The notes: generated by a model not told the origin, from the sequence alone. A DNA stretch of 64,000 nt from Firmicutes bacterium ASF500 (GCA_000492175.2 CP097573.1:2232001-2296000), one strand, 5' to 3'. Shown: positions 32,562-41,992, numbered from the stretch's first letter. A program made the numbers and translations.

Positions 32562-34810
32562 AGATCAAATCCATGACGGCCACCTTCGGCGGGCTGAAAA
32601 ACGCCAAGCTGGAGCCGGGGCCGGGCCTCACCCTCATCCACGCCCCCAACGAGGGGGGCAAGTCCACCTGGGCCGCCTTCTGGCGGGCCATGCTCTACGG
32701 CATCGACACCCGGGACCGGGACAAGAAGGGCTATCTGGCGGACAAGAACCGCTATCAGCCCTGGTCCGGGGCCCGGATGGAGGGGGAGCTGGTGCTGGAG
32801 CTGGCGGGCTGGGACATCACCATCCGCCGGGGTCCCCGGGGGAATACCCCCTTCGGGGCCTTCTCCGCCGTCTACACCGGGACCGAGGAGCCCGTCCCCG
32901 GCCTCACCGCCGCCAACTGCGGCGAGCTGCTTACCGGCGTGGGGGCTGAGGTGTTCAGCCGCTCCGCCTTCCTGGGCAGCGGGAGCGGACCCCTCACCAC
33001 CGCCCCGGAGCTGGAGCGGCGCATTGCCGCTCTGGTCTCCTCGGGGGAGGAGGACGTGTCCTTTTCCCAGGCCGTGGGGCGGCTGAAGGACTGGAAAAAC
33101 CGCCGTCAGGTGAACAAGAGCGTGGGCGAGATCCCCAAGCTGGAGGGGGAGCTGGCCCAGATTAAGAGCGCCCTGTCCCAGCTGGAGGGGGTGGCCGTTC
33201 AGGTCTCCCGGCTGGAGGCGGAGCGGGCCGCTCTGGAGCGGACCCGGGACTTCCTGGCCCAGGAGGCGGAGACCCACCGCCAGCTGTCCCAGAGCAAGCT
33301 GGACCGCCGTTACGCCCAGGCGGAGCGGGAGTATCAGCTGGCTCAGGCCCAGGTCATCCGGCTGGAGGGGGAGCAGAAACGCCTGGGGACCATCCCCGAC
33401 CGGGAGGCGCTGAAGGAGGCCCAGGGGGAATTACAGTATTTAAAGGTGCTGGAGGAGGAGATCAAGCAGGCCTCCGCCGCCCTGGCCGAGGCGGAAGCGC
33501 GGGCCGCTCAGGACGCCGAGGCCGCCCGGGACGACCTCTTCCCCGAGCTGACCGGCGACCAGGCGGTAAGCAAGGCGGGAGAGATCGACAGCGCCTGCCG
33601 GGCCGCGAAGCAGGAGATCGAGCGGACAGGAAAGCTTGCCCGAAGGTTTGTGATAAGCTTGACCGCCGTAGCTGCCGGGGGAGTTCTGGCCCGGCTGTTC
33701 ATGGACCGGCCCGCCTCCGACTCCGTCCTCCTGGGGACGCTGACAGGGGCGGCGGTCATGATATTGGCGGCCTGTCTATGGGCCTTTTTCCGAAAGCGGA
33801 GGCAGGGGGCGCTGGCCCGGGGCCTGCTGGAGCCCTACAGCGTCCAGACCGCCGAGGAGCTCACCGCCCTGGCCCAGAGCTATCAGGAGCGGTGCCAGAA
33901 GGCGGAAAAAACCGCCCACGAGGTGGAGGTCATTCAAAACGCTGTGGCCGAGCGGCAGGAGAAGCGGGACGCCACCAGGTCCGGCCTGTTGGAGTTCGCC
34001 CACGGCTTTGCCCCGGAGGTGACGGACATGTTCGGCTGTTCCGCCGCCCTGAGCCGGGCCCTGGGGCTGGACCACGACATGTCTCTGGCCCGGGAGCGGC
34101 TGGAGGAGCGCCGCCGCCGGCTGGAAGACCTGGAGGCCCAGGGCGCGAAGGGGGGCGAGGAGGCTCCCCCGCCCCCCGCCCCGGCCCGCGGTCCGGAGGA
34201 GACCGCCCAGGCCCTGGCCCAGACGGCCAGCCGCCTGGAGCAGATCAGCGCGCAGCTGAACCAGGCCCAGGGGAGCCTCCAGACCATGGGGGACCCGGCC
34301 GCCCTGGCCGCCCAGCGGGAGGAGCTGGAAAACGCCTTGTCCCGGAAGCGGCTGGAGCTGGAGGCCATTGCCCTGGCGGCTGTTGGCCTGAATCAGGCCA
34401 ACACTCAGCTCCAGGAGCGGTTCTCCCCGGAGCTGAACCGGCTGACCGGGGAGTATATGGCCCAGCTCACCGGAGGCAAGTACTCCGCGGTGACCTTCAC
34501 CCGGGAGCTGGAGGGCTTTGTGCAGACGGGGGACAGCCTTCTGCCCCGCAGCGCCCTCTACCTGTCCCAGGGGACGGCGGACCAGCTGTATCTGGCCGTC
34601 CGGCTGGCGGTGTGCCGGCTGTGCCTGCCGGAGAGGCCCCCCATCCTGATGGACGACGCCCTGACCGCCTTTGACGACACCCGCCTGGAATACGCCCTAA
34701 AGCTCCTCCGGGAGCTGTCCGGCGAGCAGCAGATGCTTCTGTTCACCTGCCAGAAGCGGGAGAGCGAGGTTTTGGGCGGCGACCCCGGCGTGACGCGGGT
34801 GGAGCTGTAA
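32558..34810 (+). CDS. YhaN/SbcC-like AAA ATPase with internal membrane helices
   Basis: 750 residues. The N-terminal ATPase half has Walker A APNEGGKSTWAAFW; two coiled-coil arms (about 190-320 and 420-600) flank a pair of membrane helices (about 365-410, FVISLTAVAAGGVLARLF and LLGTLTGAAVMILAACLWAF). The C-terminal half has the ABC signature region YLSQGTADQLYLAVRLAV and Walker B PPILMDDALTAFDD. Hydrophobic helices in the hinge position distinguish YhaN from SbcC and suggest membrane tethering. Partner of the preceding nuclease. Confidence 0.88.
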   Translation: MKIKSMTATFGGLKNAKLEPGPGLTLIHAPNEGGKSTWAAFWRAMLYGIDTRDRDKKGYLADKNRYQPWSGARMEGELVLELAGWDITIRRGPRGNTPFGAFSAVYTGTEEPVPGLTAANCGELLTGVGAEVFSRSAFLGSGSGPLTTAPELERRIAALVSSGEEDVSFSQAVGRLKDWKNRRQVNKSVGEIPKLEGELAQIKSALSQLEGVAVQVSRLEAERAALERTRDFLAQEAETHRQLSQSKLDRRYAQAEREYQLAQAQVIRLEGEQKRLGTIPDREALKEAQGELQYLKVLEEEIKQASAALAEAEARAAQDAEAARDDLFPELTGDQAVSKAGEIDSACRAAKQEIERTGKLARRFVISLTAVAAGGVLARLFMDRPASDSVLLGTLTGAAVMILAACLWAFFRKRRQGALARGLLEPYSVQTAEELTALAQSYQERCQKAEKTAHEVEVIQNAVAERQEKRDATRSGLLEFAHGFAPEVTDMFGCSAALSRALGLDHDMSLARERLEERRRRLEDLEAQGAKGGEEAPPPPAPARGPEETAQALAQTASRLEQISAQLNQAQGSLQTMGDPAALAAQREELENALSRKRLELEAIALAAVGLNQANTQLQERFSPELNRLTGEYMAQLTGGKYSAVTFTRELEGFVQTGDSLLPRSALYLSQGTADQLYLAVRLAVCRLCLPERPPILMDDALTAFDDTRLEYALKLLRELSGEQQMLLFTCQKRESEVLGGDPGVTRVEL

Positions 34811-34813
34811 GGG

Positions 34814-34842
34814 TTGCAATTTCCCGGGAAAGCGGGTATAAT
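34814..34842 (+). promoter_or_regulatory. Promoter of the signal peptidase gene
   Basis: TTGCAA (34814-34819), 17 bases, TATAAT (34837-34842), beginning four bases after the previous stop codon. Confidence 0.75.
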
Positions 34843-34876
34843 ACCCCTCACGACACTAGGAAAAGAGGAATCTCTG

Positions 34877-35482
34877 ATGGATGAATACAACGAAGTGCCC
34901 CAGTCCGGGGAGGAGGCGGAGGAGCAGGCCCCGCGCCGGCCAGGGACCGACCTGTTTGAATGGCTCCAGCTGTTTCTGGGCTGTGTTATCGTGGCGGTGG
35001 TGCTGTTCAACTGCGCCGCCCGGCTCACCCGGGTGGACGGCGAGTCCATGGACAACACCCTCCAGCACGGGGAGATCCTGCTGATCTGGTCCCTGGGCTA
35101 CACCCCCCAGCAGGGGGATGTGGTGGTGCTGAACAAGACCTCGGCGCTCCTGCCCGGCTGGACCGAGCCACACGCCATCGTCAAGCGGGTCATCGCCACC
35201 GGGGGGCAGACGGTGGATATCGACTACTTCACCGGGACCGTCTATGTGGACGGCCAGCCCCTGGATGAGCCCTATATCCCGGAGGAGATGTACCTGCCCT
35301 ACGCCGCCGAGATGCAGCAAACACATTGGGAGGTCCCGGAGGGCTCCATCTTCGTGATGGGCGACAACCGCAACCACTCTACCGACAGCCGGGACGACCG
35401 CCTGGGCGTCATCGACACCGACTATATCCTGGGCAAGGCCGTGCTGGCCCTGTGGCCCATGGAGCGCTTCGGCGCGGTTTAA
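34877..35482 (+). CDS. lepB: Signal peptidase I
   Basis: Membrane serine protease removing signal peptides of secreted proteins. 201 residues from ATG 34877 (AGAGGAA upstream). One membrane helix at about 30-52 (LFLGCVIVAVVLFNCA), the Ser box DGESMDNTL, the Lys box AIVKRVIATGGQTVDI, and the C-terminal MGDNRNHSTDSRDDR. Acidic cytoplasmic N-terminus. Normal size for Firmicute SPase I. Confidence 0.95.
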   Translation: MDEYNEVPQSGEEAEEQAPRRPGTDLFEWLQLFLGCVIVAVVLFNCAARLTRVDGESMDNTLQHGEILLIWSLGYTPQQGDVVVLNKTSALLPGWTEPHAIVKRVIATGGQTVDIDYFTGTVYVDGQPLDEPYIPEEMYLPYAAEMQQTHWEVPEGSIFVMGDNRNHSTDSRDDRLGVIDTDYILGKAVLALWPMERFGAV

Positions 35483-35499
35483 AAAACTTCAGCGCCCGG

Positions 35500-35529
35500 C
35501 GCCCTCCCCCTTGCCAAAGGGGGAGGGCG
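35500..35529 (+). terminator. Terminator after signal peptidase I
   Basis: Perfect 13-bp stem (35500-35512 with 35517-35529), GCCA loop, then TTTG. The CTCCCCCTTGCCAAAGGGGG core is one of the window's repeat modules doing duty as a terminator. Confidence 0.75.
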
Positions 35530-35659
35530 TTTGTGAAGCAAATGCCTGGGGGATTCCAAAATTTAAGCACTTCTGCCCGGCTCGCGGAGAACTTCCCTGC
35601 TGTCTCCCCTCATGCGCCGTCATGAGAAGAACAAAGTAAATATTTGTACGAAATAGAAG

Positions 35660-35699
35660 GAAAGAGGGAATCTCGGTGGAGTTTCCCTCTTTCTTTTTT
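35660..35699 (+). terminator. Second, strong terminator before the LTA-synthase-like gene
   Basis: 11-bp stem GAAAGAGGGAA / TTCCCTCTTTC with a 12-base loop and T6 immediately after. The 230-base gap 35483-35713 holds these two terminators and partial repeat sequence, but no gene. Confidence 0.85.
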
Positions 35700-35776
35700 G
35701 TCGAATTTATGCTATGCTGTCAGCATACTGTCCCGGGCTGGACCTCCGGCCCGGGCGATATTCAGGAGGCCCCCTT

Positions 35777-37648
35777 TTGAAGAAACTTTACCACATCATG
35801 CGTCCCCCCGCCGGGGCGGGGCGGCGGCTCCGCACGGCCCACGGCGTCTGGATGGCGCTGGCTTTGACGGGGCTGGGCTGCTGGGTCGGGCGGCTGGCCC
35901 TGCTTTTTTCCGCCGAGGTCTGCGGACGGCTGGACCGGCTGGAGCTGCTCCAAGCCTATGACACCAACCCCCTCACTACCGCCCTGAATCTGCTGGCTCC
36001 GGTGCTGCTGATCTGGCTGTTTTACTTCCTCACCCGCCGGGCCTGGGCGGGCTATCTGGGCAGCTTTTTGCCCACCATCGGCGTCGCGGTGGTGAACTAT
36101 TACAAGATCGGCCTGCGGGGCGACCCCTTTCTGGCCTCCGACCTGCGGCTGGCCGCCGAGGCCGGGGGGATTGTGGGCCGGTATGACCTGGAGGTCACAA
36201 ACCTGGTGCTCCTCGCCCTGGCCAGCCTGGCGGGGGGACTGCTGTTCGCCGCGTTTCTCATGCCCGGCGGGGTTAGAGGCTGGCGGGAGCGTGGGTTCGG
36301 GGCGGTGAGCTGTCTGGCCCTGCTGGCGGTGGCCATCGCCGGGCCCTACTCCAGCCAGTCAGTCTACAACGGCACCGACACAAGCGTTTTTTACGTCCAC
36401 CCCTGGTCCGCCGAGGAGACCTTTGTGGCCCGGGGCAGTACATACTCCTTCCTCCACTCCATCCAGGACATGTTCCCCGCCCTGCCTCCGGGCTACCAGC
36501 GGGAGCGGGCGGCGGAGGAGCTGGGCCGGTATCCCGACAGCGACATCCCGGAGGGGCAGAAGGTGTCTGTCATGGGGATCATGCTGGAGGCCTTCTGCGA
36601 CCTGACCGACTTCGCCCCCCTGGCCGCTCAGCCCGGCGTGGCGGAGCTCTACGCCCCCTGGCACGCCCTGGAGGCGCGGTCGGTCTCCGGCGACCTGCTG
36701 ACCAACATCTTCGCCGCCGGCACGGTGAATACCGAGTGGGATTTCCTCACCGGCTACTCCACCCACGGCGACTTCCGGGGCCCTGTCGATTCCTACGTCT
36801 GGTACCTCCGGGACCAGGGCTATCAGACCTTCGGCAGCCACCCCTATTACGGCTGGTTCTACAACCGGGAGCGGATCAACCAGTACCTGGGCTTTCAGGA
36901 CTACTGGTTCCGGGAAAACCACTACGGCGCGCTGGTCGACGAGTGGACGGCGGCGGAGGACTCCGACCGGCTGGTGGCCGGGGAGCTGCTGGACCAGCTG
37001 AAGGAGCGGGTCCAGGACGGCCCCTGCTTCTCCTTCTCGGTGACCTATCAAAACCACGGCCCCTACGACCTGGAGGCCTCCAAGGGGAACGTCTACCTCA
37101 CCCCCGAGGGCTCCGGCCTGACGGAGGAGAGCTGCAACGTGCTGAACAACTACCTCAGCGGGCTGTCCACCACCATCGAGGCCATGACCGGCCTGGCTCA
37201 GGAGCTGGAGGCGATGGACGAGCCGGTGGTGCTGGTCCTCTTCGGCGACCACAAGCCCTGGCTGGGGCACTGGGAGTCGGTGTACCGGGAGCTGGACATC
37301 CCTTTCTATGACGACTCCCCCCAGGGCTTTACCAACTACTACGCCACCCCCTATCTCATCTGGGCCAACTCCGCCGCCAAGGAGGCGCTGGGCCGGGACT
37401 TCACCGGGGTTGGCGGGGACCTCTCCCCCTGCTTCCTCATGCAGGAGGTCTTTGACCAGTGCGGCTGGGAGGGCCCGGGCTTTATGAAGCTGGCCCGGGA
37501 GATGCGGGACATCACCCCCATGCTCCATATTAGAGACCTCTTCTGGGTGGACGGCGCTCCCGCCGGTACCCTGGAGGGGGAGGCGCTGGACTTCTATCAC
37601 CTCTTTCTCCGGGCCCAGTATTACCGGGAAAACGAGGTCCGGAAATGA
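35777..37648 (+). CDS. LTA synthase-family sulfatase-fold phosphotransferase
   Basis: 623 residues from a TTG at 35777, chosen because AGGAGG lies eight bases upstream; an in-frame ATG at 35714 has no site. Five membrane helices (about 20-200, e.g. NLLAPVLLIWLFYFLT and LVLLALASLAGGLLFAAF) precede an extracellular alkaline-phosphatase-fold domain. Motifs: IMLEAFCDL (metal Glu), GTVNTEWDF in the position of the catalytic Thr, SFSVTYQNHGPY and LFGDHKP (metal Asp-His). The family polymerises glycerol phosphate or transfers similar head groups onto envelope polymers; the exact substrate here is unknown. Confidence 0.9.
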   Translation: MKKLYHIMRPPAGAGRRLRTAHGVWMALALTGLGCWVGRLALLFSAEVCGRLDRLELLQAYDTNPLTTALNLLAPVLLIWLFYFLTRRAWAGYLGSFLPTIGVAVVNYYKIGLRGDPFLASDLRLAAEAGGIVGRYDLEVTNLVLLALASLAGGLLFAAFLMPGGVRGWRERGFGAVSCLALLAVAIAGPYSSQSVYNGTDTSVFYVHPWSAEETFVARGSTYSFLHSIQDMFPALPPGYQRERAAEELGRYPDSDIPEGQKVSVMGIMLEAFCDLTDFAPLAAQPGVAELYAPWHALEARSVSGDLLTNIFAAGTVNTEWDFLTGYSTHGDFRGPVDSYVWYLRDQGYQTFGSHPYYGWFYNRERINQYLGFQDYWFRENHYGALVDEWTAAEDSDRLVAGELLDQLKERVQDGPCFSFSVTYQNHGPYDLEASKGNVYLTPEGSGLTEESCNVLNNYLSGLSTTIEAMTGLAQELEAMDEPVVLVLFGDHKPWLGHWESVYRELDIPFYDDSPQGFTNYYATPYLIWANSAAKEALGRDFTGVGGDLSPCFLMQEVFDQCGWEGPGFMKLAREMRDITPMLHIRDLFWVDGAPAGTLEGEALDFYHLFLRAQYYRENEVRK

Positions 37649-37652
37649 AATG

Positions 37653-37680
37653 ACCCGGCCCCCTCAGCAGGGGGCCGGGT
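37653..37680. terminator. Bidirectional terminator between LTA-synthase-like and M23 genes
   Basis: Perfect 12-bp stem, CAGC loop, between convergent stop codons. Confidence 0.8.
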
Positions 37681-37687
37681 TTGCGCG

Positions 37688-39253
37688 TTATTTCAGATAG
37701 TTCAGGGGGTTGACGGCGGTGCCGCGGATACGGACCTCGAAGTGGCAGTGGACGCCGGAGGACCGGCCGGTACTGCCCGCCTTGGCGATGGCCTGACCCT
37801 GATAGACCTTCTGGCCGACGGAGACCAGCAGGCTGGAGTTGTGGGCGTAGTAGGTCTCAGTACCGTTGTCGTGGCGGATGACCACCAGCTTGCCGTAGCC
37901 GCCGCTGGTGCCCGCCTTGGTGACGGTGCCGCCGTCGGCGGCCTTGACGGTCTCGCCATAGGAGGCGTGGAGGTCGATGCCGGAGTGGAAGCCGCTCTTG
38001 CCAAAGATTTTCCGGTTGCCGAAATAGGAGTTGATCCGGTGGCTGCTGACGGGCCAGGCGTAGCGGCCTGTGGAGGCGGTCTTGGGCTTCTCCTTGGTGC
38101 CCACGGCCTTGACGGTGACGGTGGGCTCCCGCAGGGTGGAGGAGCCGGTGACCTTCCGCTCCTTCTCGATGCCGTTGACATAGGTCACGTCGGCGGAGAC
38201 CATGGCCTCCCCCTCTTCGCCCTGGACCAGGACCTTGGAGTCGCCCTTATACATGGAGCTGTCCTCCTGCTCCTCCACGGGGCAGGGGATGGCCTCGCTG
38301 TAGGTGACCCGCTCGGTGGTCCGGACGGACAGGGTGGGGATGATCTCCTTCACGTTGAGCACGTCGCCCACCATCAGCCGGTTGATGCTGGCCTCGGGGT
38401 TGAGGGCCATCAGGTCGCTGAGGGACATGTCGTTGGCGTAGGCGATGCCGTTGTAGGTGTCCCCCCGGACCACGGTGTAGGTGGTCTCGCCGGTGGTGTT
38501 GGCCTCCAGGGCAACACGCAGCTCCTCGGGGGTCATCAGCTCGTCCACCGCGTAGACATCGCTGACGGTGACGCTCTCCACAAAGCCGGAGGAGATGGTG
38601 CTCTCATTGACGAACTGGGACTTGAGCTCCTCCAGCATGGCGTTGAGGGCGTCCCGGTCCCGGACGGTGCCGATGGTCCGGCCGTCCACCGAGACCTCAT
38701 AGGCCCGGAGCTGGTCGCTGAGGTCGTTGAGCTGGCTGTAAAAGTAGTTGCTGATGTCCTGGGGCTGGCTCAGGTCGCTTTTCAGGCTGAGGGTGAAGCT
38801 GTAGTCAATGTTGCCGTCCACCTGGTAGTCGTAGCCCAGCAGCTCGCTGCCCCGGTTCTCCACTGTCTGGATGGCCTCGTCCACCACGCTCTGGTCGGCC
38901 ACCACGCCCACCTCCTGGCCGTCCACAATGACGGCGTAGCTGGTGGAATACAGGGTGGTCAGGGTGAGGGCGGTCCCCAGGGCCCCGGCCACCAGGAGGA
39001 AGGAGACGGGCCCTACGGTCAGCGTCCCGGCGGCGGCGCCGTGGAGCAGATGGGCCCAGCGGCGCAGGTGGATGCGGGTCCACTCGGAAAAGCCCTTCAG
39101 GTAGAGCAGGGCGTCCTCCATCTGGCTCCGGGCGGGGGCCGTCTTCTGCTCCGGCCCGTCCTGGGGGATCTGGACCTTCTTCCCGGCGGTCCCGGCCTGG
39201 CTGGCAGGCTGGACGGGGGAGGCGGCCTCCGATTCTTTTTTACGTTGTTCCAT
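37688..39253 (-). CDS. LysM-G5-M23 family cell-wall endopeptidase
   Basis: 521 residues from ATG 39253. Cytoplasmic tail of about 90 residues (Ala/Gln-rich, then FSEWTRIHLRRWAHLLHG), one membrane helix (about 95-118, GPVSFLLVAGALGTALTL), two repeated alpha/beta modules, a LysM (TYTVVRGDTYNGIAYANDMS), a G5 domain (RTTERVTYSEAIPC and on), and a C-terminal M23 peptidase with HSGIDLHAS and GVHCHFEVRI carrying the zinc ligands. Expected to cut peptide cross-links of peptidoglycan. A WalR-type box stands at its promoter. Confidence 0.93.
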   Translation of the reverse strand: MEQRKKESEAASPVQPASQAGTAGKKVQIPQDGPEQKTAPARSQMEDALLYLKGFSEWTRIHLRRWAHLLHGAAAGTLTVGPVSFLLVAGALGTALTLTTLYSTSYAVIVDGQEVGVVADQSVVDEAIQTVENRGSELLGYDYQVDGNIDYSFTLSLKSDLSQPQDISNYFYSQLNDLSDQLRAYEVSVDGRTIGTVRDRDALNAMLEELKSQFVNESTISSGFVESVTVSDVYAVDELMTPEELRVALEANTTGETTYTVVRGDTYNGIAYANDMSLSDLMALNPEASINRLMVGDVLNVKEIIPTLSVRTTERVTYSEAIPCPVEEQEDSSMYKGDSKVLVQGEEGEAMVSADVTYVNGIEKERKVTGSSTLREPTVTVKAVGTKEKPKTASTGRYAWPVSSHRINSYFGNRKIFGKSGFHSGIDLHASYGETVKAADGGTVTKAGTSGGYGKLVVIRHDNGTETYYAHNSSLLVSVGQKVYQGQAIAKAGSTGRSSGVHCHFEVRIRGTAVNPLNYLK

Positions 39254-39307
39254 GGCTGTTACCTCGCTGGGATGAACCCATATAAAAATGACAATCGTGA
39301 AATAAGA

Positions 39308-39324
39308 GTTACAAAATGGTAACA
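39308..39324 (-). promoter_or_regulatory. WalR (YycF)-type box at the M23 peptidase promoter
   Basis: Minus strand reads TGTTAC-CATTT-TGTAAC, an exact match to TGTWAH-N5-TGTWAH, the WalR binding pattern of low-GC Gram-positives. It lies just downstream of the -10 box, near the expected transcription start. Confidence 0.6.
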
Positions 39325-39326
39325 AC

Positions 39327-39356
39327 AATATAAACGGTCCAGCCCTGTTCTGTCAA
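39327..39356 (-). promoter_or_regulatory. Sigma-A promoter of the M23 peptidase gene
   Basis: Minus-strand TTGACA (39356-39351), 18 bases, TATATT (39332-39327). Confidence 0.65.
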
Positions 39357-39407
39357 GTCTTTTTTTCTGCTTCCAGGCCGAAAAATTATGAAGGAACTGT
39401 AAATAGT

Positions 39408-39437
39408 AAAACGCCGCAGGTCAAACCGCGGCGTTTT
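39408..39437 (-). terminator. Terminator of the small membrane protein gene
   Basis: 10-bp stem AAAACGCCGC / GCGGCGTTTT, about 45 bases beyond the stop codon on the minus strand, with T-runs in both directions. Confidence 0.8.
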
Positions 39438-39483
39438 TTGTCCGAATTGTTATAAATCTGTACCAAGGCACAAGATATTGCGG

Positions 39484-39804
39484 TCACGCGCAGAGCATCA
39501 CCCGCAGGACGAAGACCAGCGTCATGAGCACCACCGCCAGGCTGGCGCAGGCGTCCAGCGTCCAGCTCCGGCGCTCCCGCCGGGCCCGGCGGCGCTGGCC
39601 GGGGGACATGGTGAGCACCACCGGCTGAAATCCCGGCTCCTCTACCCCGTCCGCTTCGGCCTCCAGCGCCTCATAGAGGGGCTCCCGCCGGCGGGCCAGG
39701 CTGTCCCGCTGGACCTGCTCCAGCTTACTGCGATACTCCCCCAGGTCCACCAGATTATCGGTGTGGCTGATAAAATGAGAGGTCTGATAATACATGGTCT
39801 TCAT
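39484..39804 (-). CDS. Small C-terminally anchored membrane protein, candidate SOS gene
   Basis: 106 residues from ATG 39804 (GGAGGG eight bases upstream). The N-terminal 75 residues are soluble and charged (YRSKLEQVQRDSLARRREPL), followed by a very basic patch (GQRRRARRERRS) and one C-terminal membrane helix (about 84-104, CASLAVVLMTLVFVLRVML). No family is recognised. Its promoter holds two LexA-like boxes, so DNA damage may induce it. In Bacillus the SOS division inhibitor YneA is a similarly small single-pass protein, but YneA has a LysM domain that is not present here; the parallel is only in size and control. Confidence 0.7.
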   Translation of the reverse strand: MKTMYYQTSHFISHTDNLVDLGEYRSKLEQVQRDSLARRREPLYEALEAEADGVEEPGFQPVVLTMSPGQRRRARRERRSWTLDACASLAVVLMTLVFVLRVMLCA

Positions 39805-39889
39805 TGCGGTTTCCCTCCTAGTTGTTATGATAGCTGTATTATAGGGGAGACCCAGCCCGAAAAACCGGACTTTCCCCCTCACGGCCTGT

Positions 39890-39939
39890 AAAACGTTTGT
39901 TCTGCCTATTACTATATAACGGACGTTCGAGAATGTCAA
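39890..39939 (-). promoter_or_regulatory. Promoter with two LexA-like boxes
   Basis: Minus-strand TTGACA (39939-39934), 17 bases, TATAGT (39916-39911). The spacer contains CGAACGTCCGTTAT (39929-39916) and AGAACAAACGTTTT (39903-39890) lies just after the start point. The Gram-positive LexA pattern is CGAAC-RNRY-GTTYC; the second box fits GAAC-RNRY-GTTY, the first has GAAC-N4-GTT. The rest of the 322-base gap up to typA holds only the typA promoter. Confidence 0.6.
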
Positions 39940-40055
39940 GAGGAAAATCAAAATTTTGTTCGATTTGTTTAAAGATCAGGACCTTGCCCTACATTTGATA
40001 CAGACGGAGAAAGAGAAAAAAAGTTCCCTTTGTATGTGTTTTTTCGGGGTCCGTG

Positions 40056-40084
40056 TTGATTTTTCCTGAAAATGGGGGTATAAT
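40056..40084 (+). promoter_or_regulatory. Promoter of typA
   Basis: TTGATT (40056-40061), 17 bases, TATAAT (40079-40084). Confidence 0.75.
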
Positions 40085-40126
40085 GCTTTGGTTATTCAGA
40101 AATCCACAGATTTGAGGTGCATTCCC

Positions 40127-41956
40127 ATGAAGCATGAGAAGTTGAGAAATATCGCCATCATCGCCCACGTAGACCACGGCAAGACCACCCTGGTGGACGA
40201 GATGCTCAAGCAGTCCGGCGTCTACCGGGAGAATCAGGCGGTAGCCGACCGGGTGATGGACTCCGGCGACCTGGAGCGGGAGCGGGGCATTACCATCACC
40301 GCCAAGAACACCGCCGTGCAGTACGGCGATGTGAAGATCAACATTGTGGACACCCCGGGCCACGCCGACTTCGGCGGCGAGGTGGAGCGCATTTTAAAGA
40401 TGGTAAACGGCGTTATCCTTCTGGTTGACGCCGCCGAGGGCCCCATGCCCCAGACCCGGTTCGTCCTCTCGAAGGCCCTGGAGCTGGGCCACAAGGTAAT
40501 CGTGGTGGTGAACAAGATCGACCGCCCCGACCAGCGGGTCTACGAGGTGGTGGACGAGTGTCTGGAGCTGCTGCTGGACCTGGATGCCACCGACGAACAG
40601 CTGGACTCCCCTATGCTCTTCTGCTCCGGCCGTCAGGGCACCGCCTCCGTCCAGCCCGACGTGGCCGGCAGCGACTTGAAGCCCCTCTTCGACACCATTC
40701 TGGACTATATCCCCGCCCCCGAGGTGGAGGTGGACGCCCCCTTCCAGATGCTGGTCTCCTCCATCGACTACAATGAGTTCGTGGGCCGCATCGCCATTGG
40801 CCGGATCGAGCGGGGCGTCATCAAGCAGAACCAGGAGATCGCGGTGTGCAACTACCACCACCCCGACGCCGCCCCTGTGAAGGCCAAGGCCACCGCCCTG
40901 TATGAGTTCGACGGCCTGGCCAAGGTTCCCGTTCAGGAGGCCTCCGCAGGCAGCATTATCGCCCTCAGCGGCATCGGCGACGTGACCATCGGCGACACCA
41001 TCTGCGTCCCTGACGCGGTGGAGCCCATCGAGTTCGTCCAGATCTCCGCCCCCACCATTGAGATGACCTTCTCCGTCAACGACTCCCCCTTCGCTGGCCG
41101 GGAGGGCAAGTTCGTCACCAGCCGCCAGCTCCGGGACCGGCTCTTCCGGGAGACGCTGAAGGATGTGTCCCTGAAGGTCTCCGAGATGGAGGGGGCCACC
41201 GACTCCTTCAACGTGGCCGGACGGGGAGAGATGTCCCTGTCCATCCTCATCGAAACCATGCGCCGGGAGGGCTACGAGCTCCAGGTCTCCCCCCCCCGCG
41301 TCCTCTATCAGGAGGTGGACGGCGTGAAGTGCGAGCCCATTGAGCGGGTGGTCGTCGACGTGCCCACCGACTATGTGGGGGCCGTCATGGAGAAGCTGGG
41401 CTCCCGCAAGGGGGAGTTTGTCACCATGAACCCCGTGGGAAACCGCACCAAGCTGGAGTTCCTGGTGCCCGCCCGGGGCCTGTTCGGCTACCGCAGCGAG
41501 TTCCTCACCGACACCAAAGGCGAGGGCATCATGGCCTCCGTCTTTGACAGCTACGCCCCCGTGAAGGGGGAGATCAGCCGCCGGTCCACCGGCTCCCTGG
41601 TGGCCTTCGAGACCGGCGAGGCGGTCACCTACGGCCTGTTCAACGCCCAGGAGCGGGGCGCTCTGTTCATTGGGGCGGGCACCCCCGTCTACGGCGGCAT
41701 GATCGTGGGCGAGTGCCCCAAGGCGGAGGATATCTCTGTCAACGTGTGCAAAAAGAAGCAGCTGACCAACATGCGGGCCTCCGGCTCCGACGAGGCCCTG
41801 CGGCTGGTCACTCCCCGCACCCTCTCCCTGGAGCAGTGCCTGGAGTTTTTGGCCGACGACGAGCTGCTGGAGTGTACCCCCGAAAACCTCCGCCTGCGCA
41901 AGCGCCTGCTGGACCACGGCGCCCGGATGCGGGAGGCCTCCAAGAAAAAAGGCTGA
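40127..41956 (+). CDS. typA: Ribosome-associated GTPase TypA/BipA
   Basis: Translational GTPase that aids ribosome assembly and growth under stress. 609 residues: G domain with [36 protein letters not shown] and NKIDRPDQR; then domains II, III and V and the BipA-specific C-terminal domain ([16 protein letters not shown]). ATG 40127 follows GAGGTG. Monocistronic between its own promoter and a strong terminator. Confidence 0.96.
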   Translation: MKHEKLRNIAIIAHVDHGKTTLVDEMLKQSGVYRENQAVADRVMDSGDLERERGITITAKNTAVQYGDVKINIVDTPGHADFGGEVERILKMVNGVILLVDAAEGPMPQTRFVLSKALELGHKVIVVVNKIDRPDQRVYEVVDECLELLLDLDATDEQLDSPMLFCSGRQGTASVQPDVAGSDLKPLFDTILDYIPAPEVEVDAPFQMLVSSIDYNEFVGRIAIGRIERGVIKQNQEIAVCNYHHPDAAPVKAKATALYEFDGLAKVPVQEASAGSIIALSGIGDVTIGDTICVPDAVEPIEFVQISAPTIEMTFSVNDSPFAGREGKFVTSRQLRDRLFRETLKDVSLKVSEMEGATDSFNVAGRGEMSLSILIETMRREGYELQVSPPRVLYQEVDGVKCEPIERVVVDVPTDYVGAVMEKLGSRKGEFVTMNPVGNRTKLEFLVPARGLFGYRSEFLTDTKGEGIMASVFDSYAPVKGEISRRSTGSLVAFETGEAVTYGLFNAQERGALFIGAGTPVYGGMIVGECPKAEDISVNVCKKKQLTNMRASGSDEALRLVTPRTLSLEQCLEFLADDELLECTPENLRLRKRLLDHGARMREASKKKG

Positions 41957-41960
41957 TAAC

Positions 41961-41992
41961 AGCGGACCCTCCGAAATACCGGAGGGTCCGCT
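41961..41992 (+). terminator. Terminator of typA
   Basis: Perfect 13-bp stem, six-base loop, followed by AATTTTATT. Confidence 0.85.

Noticed and set aside
37688..39253. Toxin or lysin of phage origin (LysM-M23 protein)
   Set aside because: The G5 and LysM layout with a membrane anchor and a WalR-type box is that of a housekeeping wall hydrolase; no phage genes surround it.
39940..39975. A further LexA-like word (CGAACAAAATTTTG) upstream of the SOS-like promoter
   Set aside because: It lacks the GTT half-site and lies outside the promoter.
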